Positions 58,217-64,000 of a stretch of DNA of 64,000 nucleotides are shown here, piece by piece (the first letter of the stretch is position 1; every line of letters starts with the position of its first letter). The stretch lies in NCBI GenBank assembly GCA_046565765.1, contig JBKHXX010000093.1, positions 1 to 64,000 of the forward strand. The letters are read 5' to 3'. The notes under the pieces are model-generated. The model saw nothing but the letters and a program-made list of their open reading frames with translations, had not been told where the DNA came from and did no database searches. The position numbers were made by a program, and so were the translations under genes. Source of the DNA: JBFMCT01 sp046565765. GTDB lineage: Bacteria; Actinomycetota; Acidimicrobiia; Acidimicrobiales; AC-14.

Positions 58217-58600
58217 TCAGGCCACCGACTTGACGTGCTCGACGACCCGGTCGACCTGGGCCTTGAACTCCTGGTAGTCGACCTGCATGCCGTTGATGTA
58301 GGTGCTCCAGCCGACGATGAGCTTGGTGTAGTGCACCGCTTCCTCGACCTCTTCATCGGTTGCGCCGAACAGCTTGGCCGACTCCGTGTGGAAGAGGGCG
58401 CAGTAACGGCACTTGGTGGCCGCTGCCACGCTCAGCCCGATCAGCTCCTTGTACTTGTTCGGGATGAGGGTCTCGCCGAACTGGACCCGCTTGATGAGGT
58501 CCCACTCGGCGTCGATGAACTGGTCGGGGATCTCGTCGATGAAGGTGATGACCTCGCCGAACATCTCCTTCATCTCACGGTGGACGTCCGTCCTCGCCAT
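58217..58600 (-). CDS. carboxymuconolactone decarboxylase/AhpD-like protein
   Basis: All-helical protein of 127 residues of the carboxymuconolactone-decarboxylase/AhpD superfamily. The redox motif C-x2-C is present in AATKCRYCALFHTESAKLFG, as in AhpD-type peroxidase partners rather than true decarboxylases. The ATG at 58600 has GGAAGG at good spacing. It heads a leftward pair with the 64-residue ORF. It is divergent from the SnoaL-like gene across 152 bp carrying two palindromic operators. Confidence 0.85.
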   Translation of the reverse strand: MARTDVHREMKEMFGEVITFIDEIPDQFIDAEWDLIKRVQFGETLIPNKYKELIGLSVAAATKCRYCALFHTESAKLFGATDEEVEEAVHYTKLIVGWSTYINGMQVDYQEFKAQVDRVVEHVKSVA

Positions 58601-58669
58601 GATGTGCCTTCCTTTCGTTGGCAGGCGAGCCCGCACCGGGCTCGTGGTGGGAATGTACGAACGACCTCC

Positions 58670-58684
58670 TGCAGGAACCTTGCA
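58670..58684. promoter_or_regulatory. palindromic operator copy 1
   Basis: TGCAGG-N3-CTTGCA, a near-perfect inverted repeat, 69 bp before the carboxymuconolactone-decarboxylase-like start. Confidence 0.55.
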
Positions 58685-58712
58685 GCCCGCGCCCTGGCGC
58701 GGTGCGGGTCGT

Positions 58713-58727
58713 TGCAGGTTTCCTGCA
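58713..58727. promoter_or_regulatory. palindromic operator copy 2
   Basis: TGCAGG-N3-CCTGCA, a perfect inverted repeat, 25 bp before the SnoaL-like start. Its centre is 43 bp (about four helical turns) from that of copy 1, so two dimers could lie on one face of the DNA. Confidence 0.6.
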
Positions 58728-58752
58728 GCCGCCGGGGAGGACACTGCGCTCG

Positions 58753-59172
58753 ATGAGCACCACGCGCACGACCCACACCGACCGCAGCGCCACCGTCGAC
58801 CGCTTCCTCGACGCCGCCTGCGCCGGCGCAGGCGTGCCCGCCGACCTGTTCGCGCCCGACGTGGTCCTCGACGCCACCGTGCCCGGATGGCGGTTCTCGG
58901 TCCAAGGCCCGCACGCCGTCGCTCGCCAGTACGGCGGCTGGTTCACCGCCCCGGCGTCGCTCGAAGAGCTCGACCGCCTGCCGGTGAGCGGTGGTGAGGT
59001 ACTCACCTACCTCCTGACGTGGGAGGAGCGCGGGATCCCCTACGCCGCACACCACTGCCATGTGCTGCGCATCGACGGGGACGGGCGGATCGCCGGCGAC
59101 CGCTTCTTCTGCGGCGGCCGCTGGGACGCGGCGCTTCTCGCCGAGATGGCGGCCGCGGAGCATGCTGGTTGA
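58753..59172 (+). CDS. SnoaL-like protein
   Basis: Protein of 139 residues with an NTF2/SnoaL-like fold (ATVDRFLDAACAGAGVPADLFAPDVVLDATVPGW, VARQYGGWF, GRIAGDRFFCGGRWDAALLAEM split over the fold). Sequence alone does not give a reaction. The ATG follows a GGAGG at 12 nt. It is first in a three-gene run with the phosphotransferase and the methyltransferase, each overlapping the next. Confidence 0.75.
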   Translation: MSTTRTTHTDRSATVDRFLDAACAGAGVPADLFAPDVVLDATVPGWRFSVQGPHAVARQYGGWFTAPASLEELDRLPVSGGEVLTYLLTWEERGIPYAAHHCHVLRIDGDGRIAGDRFFCGGRWDAALLAEMAAAEHAG

Positions 59173-60178
59173 GATGCGTGCCCTCGCCCGCTCAGTAGAC
59201 GAGCTCCTCGCCGGTGCCGGCGAACGCCGAGCGTTCGTGAACCCTGACGGGCGGTCCAATGCGGCGTTCGAGCACGTCTTGATCGACGGAGTGCCCCACG
59301 TCGTGAAGTACCTCCACCTCGACGACGACTTCACCATGCGGGTCTCGGGCGACCTCGGGTGCCGGACCGTCCGGGCTTGGCAGGCAGGGCTGCTCGACTG
59401 CGCTGCCGACGTCGTCGACCACGCCATCGTCGGAGCAGCGACAGGCTGGGGCCGCAACGGGTGGGGCGCTGCCCTGCTCATGCGAGACGTGTCGGCCGAG
59501 TTGCTCCCTCCCGGTGACGCTCCGATCCCGGCCCGGCAGCACTCGACGTTCCTCGACCACCTCGCCGCGTTCTGCGCGGCGACATGGGGCTGGCACGACG
59601 ACGCGTTGTCCGGGCCCCACCTGCTTCCCTACGAGGCTCGGTGGGAGTGGTTCGGACGCCCCGCCATCGAAGGCGAGCGGCACCTGGGCTGGCCCGAGCG
59701 CGTTCCCAGGGTGGCCGACGACGGGTGGCACCGGTTCGACGAGCGTGCTCCGGCGGACGTCGTCCATCTGGTTGGCCAGCTGCGGGGCGACGTCACGCCG
59801 CTGGTGGCGGCCCTCCGAGAGACACCATCGTGCTTCCTGCACGGGGACGTCAAGGCATCCAACACCGGCCTGGCACCCGACGGTCGGACAGTGCTCATCG
59901 ACTGGGCCTATGTCGGGGAAGGGCCGGCATGCCACGAGCTGGCCTGGCACCTCGCCCTCGACCGGTCCCGGCTGCCCGTATCCAAGGAGGCGACCGCGGA
60001 CGGGTTCCGCACGGCCCTCGAACGGCACGGGGTCGACACCGCGCCGTGGTGGGACCGCCAGCTGGCGCTGTGCCTTCTCGGCGCCGTGGTGCAGTTCGGG
60101 TGGGAGAAGGCCCTGGGGGACGAGGAGGAGCTGGACTGGTGGTGCCGAGCGGCACGGCGAGGTGCGGCTTGGCTGTGA
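59162..60178 (+). CDS. aminoglycoside phosphotransferase (APH)-family protein
   Basis: Kinase-like protein of 338 residues with the APH fold: the catalytic loop HGDVKASNTGL and the metal-binding LIDWAYVGEGPACHELAWHL are present. Such proteins phosphorylate small hydroxylated molecules; antibiotic resistance is one possibility among many. The ATG at 59162 lies inside the last codons of the SnoaL gene; an ATG at 59174 just after it is an alternative. It overlaps the methyltransferase by 4 bp (GTGA). Confidence 0.88.
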   Translation: MLVEMRALARSVDELLAGAGERRAFVNPDGRSNAAFEHVLIDGVPHVVKYLHLDDDFTMRVSGDLGCRTVRAWQAGLLDCAADVVDHAIVGAATGWGRNGWGAALLMRDVSAELLPPGDAPIPARQHSTFLDHLAAFCAATWGWHDDALSGPHLLPYEARWEWFGRPAIEGERHLGWPERVPRVADDGWHRFDERAPADVVHLVGQLRGDVTPLVAALRETPSCFLHGDVKASNTGLAPDGRTVLIDWAYVGEGPACHELAWHLALDRSRLPVSKEATADGFRTALERHGVDTAPWWDRQLALCLLGAVVQFGWEKALGDEEELDWWCRAARRGAAWL

Positions 60179-60957
60179 CGGCGATGGCGGCCGCCTACTC
60201 GGCAACCGGAGGAGCGTGGGAGCGGGGTCCGGCTCGGGTCTACGACGCGCTGGCCGAGGTGCTGATCAGCCGCTCGCCGGTGGCCCTCGACGGGTGCCGG
60301 GTCCTCGACGTCGGCGCCGGCACGGGTGCCGCCAGCCGTGCCGCGCGCGCTGCCGGGGCCGCCGAGGTCGTGGCCATCGACGCCGCCTTGGGCATGCTGG
60401 CGCACGACGCCGCTGCGCGCCCCGCAGCCGTGGTGGGCGACGTGCTGGCGCTGCCGTTTGCCCGGTCGACGTTCGACGCCGCAGTCGCCGCGTTCTCACT
60501 CAACCACCTGACGTCGCCGGAAGCGGGACTCGGCGAGATGGCCCGCGTCACGCGACCTGGCGGCGTCCTTCTCGCCGCCACCTACGCGGGCGACGACAGC
60601 CACCCGGTGAAGAATGCGGTGAACGGGGCCCTCTCGGCCCATGGGTGGGTCCCGGAGCCGTGGTACGAGGCGCTACGGGCCGATGCCATTCCCCTGCTCT
60701 CCACGTCGGAGGGTTGCGCGGGTGCGGCCGAGGCGGCCGGCCTGGAGGCCCGGGTCGAAGCGCTCCGGGTCGGGTTTCCCGACCTCGACGCCGAGGATCT
60801 CGTCGCGTGGCGACTCGGGATGGCGCAGCACGCTCCGTTCGTCGCCGGGCTGTCGCCGGAGGATCGGCGAGCGCTGGTCGCCGACGCCGTCGATCGCCTC
60901 GGTGAGGCCCCTCCGCTCGTGCGGTCCATCGTCGTCACCAGCGCCCTCAGGCGGTGA
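60175..60957 (+). CDS. class I SAM-dependent methyltransferase
   Basis: Methyltransferase of 260 residues with the class I fold: motif I VLDVGAGTGAASRAARAAG, VVAIDAALGMLAHD, VVGDVLALPFARSTFDAAVA and the post-II stretch RVTRPGGVLLAATYAG. It looks like the UbiE/methyltransferase-11 type acting on small molecules. The GTG at 60175 overlaps the preceding stop; an ATG at 60184 is possible. Its last 11 bp overlap the convergent regulator gene. Confidence 0.9.
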   Translation: MTAMAAAYSATGGAWERGPARVYDALAEVLISRSPVALDGCRVLDVGAGTGAASRAARAAGAAEVVAIDAALGMLAHDAAARPAAVVGDVLALPFARSTFDAAVAAFSLNHLTSPEAGLGEMARVTRPGGVLLAATYAGDDSHPVKNAVNGALSAHGWVPEPWYEALRADAIPLLSTSEGCAGAAEAAGLEARVEALRVGFPDLDAEDLVAWRLGMAQHAPFVAGLSPEDRRALVADAVDRLGEAPPLVRSIVVTSALRR

Positions 60958-63900
60958 GGACGCCGGACACCAACCGGCGAGAGGCGCCGCCGTCGTCACC
61001 TGCCCCGGCCACCACAGCCGCCGCCAGCCGTTCCGCCTGAGCGCGCCACCGATCGGACCGGCGGGCGGCCGCCAGCGCGGCGAGGAGCGGCCAACCGTCG
61101 AGGACGGCGCAGCGACCCAGCCCCTCGACGACCGTCTCCAGGGACTCCGCGGGGATCGTCGGGTCGGCGATCCCGGCCATGGCCCGGGCCATGAACTCAT
61201 AACGGCTGGCACCCCGCTCGGCGGCGTCCTCGGCGACTGCGGACGCCAGGCTCGCCGCCCTTGCGCCATCCCCGTCGGCCAGCGCCAGGCGGGCCCGCAG
61301 CACGCCGAGGCGGTGGCGCTGATGCCAGGCCATCGTGCCCTCCCACGAGTCGACGGCGTCGAGCTGGTCGCACAACGCCGCCGCGGCGGCCCAGTCGCCA
61401 CGAAGCGCGCGCCCGTCGGCGAGGTCGAGCAGAGCCACGTAATGCGCCTCGGCAAACGCGTCGGCGGACGGTCCCCCGTGGCCTCCGGTGGCCTCGAGGG
61501 CATGGTGGTTCCGGTCGTCGGCATCGTCGCCCCGGCCCGACCACCGGAGGATCCAGGCCCGCACGTTGGCCGCCGGCGCGGCGAACCTGGCTCCGATGGC
61601 GCCTTCCCGGCCGGCCACCGCCTCCAGCTCGACCACCACCCGCATCGCCTCGGCGACCCTTCCCAGCTGCCCAAGGGCGAGGATGCGGTTGAAGCGCAGG
61701 TGCAGCGGCGCCCACGGGTGGGCGAGCGAATCGGGATCGACCATCGGCCGCGCCAGGGCCCGCAACGCCTCGGCAGGACGCCCCTGGTGCACCCGGACCT
61801 GGGCCAGCCAGACGTCGGCGATGCCCCGTACCTCGGGCGGGGCGCTCTCGACTGCGCTGAGGTGCCCGACCGCGCTGGCGAGGTCGCCGACGGCATGCCG
61901 GATGCGCCCGGCCAGGGCCAGCGCGCTGCCGCGGACCGCGTCGTCGGTGGCGCGTGCGGCCGCCTCGTCGGCATACGCCCGGGCCTCGTCGTACTGCCGC
62001 CGGTAGTAGGCAACCCAGCCGGCGACCTCGAGGGCGGGCGCCGCCCCTCCGAGGGCGATGGCCCGCCGGGCGTCGGCCGCAGCCTCGTCGTGAGCCTGGC
62101 GCGCGATTCGCACCCGGGCCCGCGCGACGTAGGCCTCGGCGGTCTCCGCAAGGCTCAACGCCGCGGCCAGATGGTCCTCGGCCAGGTGGAGGTCGAACCT
62201 CGCGGCGGCGGCGAGCGCTGCGGCGGTGAACCAGGTCGAGGCGAGGGCCACGTCACCGCCGGCCCGGGCGTGCAGAGCCACTGCGAGAGGATCGGGACGA
62301 GGCCGGCCGGCCAGCGCACGGGCCGCCAACTGGTGGAGCAGCGCCCGACGGGCCGCCCCGGTCGCCGCCTCGAGCGCCTCGCGCACGAGCTGGTGGCGGA
62401 ACTCGAAGCGACTCCCCCTCTCGACGATGAGCCCCACCTGCGCCGCGCCTTCGAGATGCGTGAGAATCGTCGCCACCGGCATCCCTGCCACCTGGGCAAC
62501 CAACTCCAGGTCACAGTCGGGGCCCAGCACGGCCGCCACCCGCAGCGTCGAGGCGACCGCCTCGCCCAGTGACTCCACCCGGGCCGAGACCGCGTCCCGC
62601 ACGGTGGCAGGGAGGTCGGCATCGGAGCCATCCATGAGGGCTCCCAGGAGGAGCGGATAGCCGCCGCTGCGGGCGTAGACGGCGTCGGCCCGTTCCGCAC
62701 CCACGAGCTCCGCGATCGCCTCGCGGTCCAGGGGCTCCAGCTGGATGCTGGTCGTGGCGTCCAGGCCGCGGGCGCCCCCAGGACGCGTCGTCGTCACCAG
62801 AAGGACACGACGGCTTCGACGCCGGGCGAAACCGAGCCACGCCAGCGTGCCCGCGGTTGCGACGTGGAGGTCCTCGATGGTCAGAACTGCCGGTTTCCCC
62901 TCACCGATGCGGTCGATGACGGCGACCAGCGCTGCGAACATGCGGGAGCGGGCCGCCTCGGTGTCCGGCACGACCGTCGCCCGTGACGTCGCCACCGGGG
63001 CGAGCAGCGGCGCGAGCGTTGCCGCATCGTCACCGAGGATGGCAGCGGCCCGATCGTTCCCGATCAGCCGCAGGTGGTCAGCCAGCGCATCCGTGACGGG
63101 TTGCAGAGGAAGGTCCCGTCCCAGCTCGTCACACCGACCCCGCAGCACGACCGCCTCGTACTGGAGCGTCCTCGACCAGGCGTCGACGAGCGTGGACTTC
63201 CCGATCCCGGCATCGCCCTGGACGATCACCAGGCCTCCCCCGGAGCGGACGACGCCGGCCAGCGCCTCGTCGAGCCTCGCCAGCTCCCGCGCCCGACCGA
63301 CCAGCCCGGCGGGCGCGGCTCGGCGTGACGGGGTGGTCGAGTCGTCGCCGTCCGCAGCCGCCAGGGCGCGGGCGTACATCGCCTCCGTCTCCGCCGTAGG
63401 GGGCACGCCCAGGTCGTCGGCCAGGCGGCTCCGAACCCGGGCATAGGCCGCCAACGCCGAGGCCGGGCGGCCGGCCGCGAGATGAGCGGCCATCAACGTC
63501 TGGAGGACGACCTCGTCGTAGGGATCCCGGGCCAGGGCCTGTTCGGCCAGGGCGGCCGCCGCGCCGTGATCGCCCGCGGCCACAGCGGCATCGACGGCCA
63601 GCTGATGGACCTGGGTGATCGTGGCGCCGACCGCGGTGCGCGAGGGCACGACCCACTCGCCGTCCTCATCGGGAAGCAGCTCGCCTCGGGCGATCCCCAG
63701 GGCGGCGTCGGCCGCAGCGCGGGCGGCGCCGACACGCCCCTCCGCGAGCGCTCGGGTGGCGACGGCCGCCAGCTCGCGCAGCTCGTCGACGTCGAGCCAG
63801 TCGGTGGTCAGCGCGTACCCGGCATCGACTCGCCTGATCCGGTCTGCACCGACCACACCGCGAAGTCGCGACACGAGCACGCCGACCTGCTCAGCCGGGC

Positions 63901-64000
63901 GAGCGGGCTGCTCGTCCGCCCAGAGGGCGTCGGCGATTCGGTCGACGGAAACCGGCCGGCCCGAGGCCAGGGCCAGCACCTTCAGCAGCGTGCGCCCCTT
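60947..64000 (-). CDS. BTAD-AAA transcriptional regulator (5' end outside window)
   Basis: Large regulator of at least 1017 residues, open to the window edge, so its first residues are missing. Order: remains of an OmpR-type DNA-binding domain (KGRTLLKVLALASGRPVSVD, IADALW), a BTAD helical domain (ELLPDEDGEWVVPSRTAVG, LAAGRPASALAAYARVRSRL), an AAA ATPase with Walker A GDAGIGKSTLVDAW and a Walker B-type stretch VLTIEDLHV, and a long Ala-rich helical-repeat C-terminus. It resembles the AfsR/SARP large regulators without a LuxR end. It may act on the divergent SnoaL/APH-family/methyltransferase region. Confidence 0.88.
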   Translation of the reverse strand, partial: KGRTLLKVLALASGRPVSVDRIADALWADEQPARPAEQVGVLVSRLRGVVGADRIRRVDAGYALTTDWLDVDELRELAAVATRALAEGRVGAARAAADAALGIARGELLPDEDGEWVVPSRTAVGATITQVHQLAVDAAVAAGDHGAAAALAEQALARDPYDEVVLQTLMAAHLAAGRPASALAAYARVRSRLADDLGVPPTAETEAMYARALAAADGDDSTTPSRRAAPAGLVGRARELARLDEALAGVVRSGGGLVIVQGDAGIGKSTLVDAWSRTLQYEAVVLRGRCDELGRDLPLQPVTDALADHLRLIGNDRAAAILGDDAATLAPLLAPVATSRATVVPDTEAARSRMFAALVAVIDRIGEGKPAVLTIEDLHVATAGTLAWLGFARRRSRRVLLVTTTRPGGARGLDATTSIQLEPLDREAIAELVGAERADAVYARSGGYPLLLGALMDGSDADLPATVRDAVSARVESLGEAVASTLRVAAVLGPDCDLELVAQVAGMPVATILTHLEGAAQVGLIVERGSRFEFRHQLVREALEAATGAARRALLHQLAARALAGRPRPDPLAVALHARAGGDVALASTWFTAAALAAAARFDLHLAEDHLAAALSLAETAEAYVARARVRIARQAHDEAAADARRAIALGGAAPALEVAGWVAYYRRQYDEARAYADEAAARATDDAVRGSALALAGRIRHAVGDLASAVGHLSAVESAPPEVRGIADVWLAQVRVHQGRPAEALRALARPMVDPDSLAHPWAPLHLRFNRILALGQLGRVAEAMRVVVELEAVAGREGAIGARFAAPAANVRAWILRWSGRGDDADDRNHHALEATGGHGGPSADAFAEAHYVALLDLADGRALRGDWAAAAALCDQLDAVDSWEGTMAWHQRHRLGVLRARLALADGDGARAASLASAVAEDAAERGASRYEFMARAMAGIADPTIPAESLETVVEGLGRCAVLDGWPLLAALAAARRSDRWRAQAERLAAAVVAGAGDDGGASRRLVSGVLTA

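Overview
The window is about 64 kb of very GC-rich, gene-dense bacterial DNA that looks chromosomal. It points to an actinomycete (Actinomycetota), most likely of the Acidimicrobiia. The grounds are frequent GTG starts, start/stop overlaps (ATGA, GTGA), a two-part lycopene cyclase (CrtYc/CrtYd), an MtrA-MtrB-LpqB-like trio, and a secreted L,D-transpeptidase with the GYWLVASDGG..FTFGDA..FHGSMG repeat that I recall from Acidimicrobiia surface proteins. The class assignment is inference. I saw no rRNA, transposase, integrase or CRISPR array.

1-7.3 kb: the 3' end of an MMPL transporter, a strong hairpin, an aldo/keto reductase, a PGM1-type ATP-grasp peptide ligase, a small iron-permease-like protein, a lipoprotein and dxs. 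7.3-18.8 kb: a carotenoid/isoprenoid region: crtYc, crtYd, a CDP-alcohol phosphatidyltransferase-like protein, a glycosyltransferase, a SnoaL-like protein, a FAD oxidase, then a leftward run with crtB, crtI, a polyprenyl diphosphate synthase and three membrane proteins, one a PAP2 protein with a duplicated N-terminal helix. With dxs this could supply precursor, C20 diphosphate, phytoene, lycopene and cyclised carotenoid. 18.8-32.6 kb: an alpha/beta hydrolase, a large secreted PA-domain protein, tldD/tldE, uppP, a SAF-domain protein, mtnP, an FmdB-type protein, a GAF-GGDEF diguanylate cyclase, galU, moeA, moaC, a translin-family protein and tRNA-Ala(CGC).

32.6-34.9 kb: next to the tRNA sit a PIN-domain toxin with its candidate antitoxin and operator, a gene-poor stretch, and a broken metalloprotease lipoprotein gene. 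34.9-58 kb: an envelope and stress region. It holds two OmpR-type two-component systems, each in an apparent operon with a lipoprotein, four STAS-like proteins, BON, GlsB and DUF1269-like proteins, an M6 metalloprotease, G6PDH with a GH15 enzyme, an L,D-transpeptidase, an MscS channel and two class A penicillin-binding proteins.

The most interesting signal is in the intergenic DNA of this region. Ten sites carry pentamers of the GTTAC/GTGAC type repeated with an 11-bp period (pentamer, 6-bp spacer, pentamer), in front of most of its transcription units, including an apparent two-component operon and an unannotated 28-residue membrane peptide. I read this as a local regulon of an OmpR/MtrA-type response regulator acting on the cell envelope. 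I noticed no comparable 11-bp phased pair in the first 34 kb.

58-64 kb: a carboxymuconolactone-decarboxylase-like gene diverges from a SnoaL/aminoglycoside-phosphotransferase-like/methyltransferase run, across an intergenic region with two palindromic operators of one design. A large BTAD-AAA transcriptional regulator runs off the right edge.
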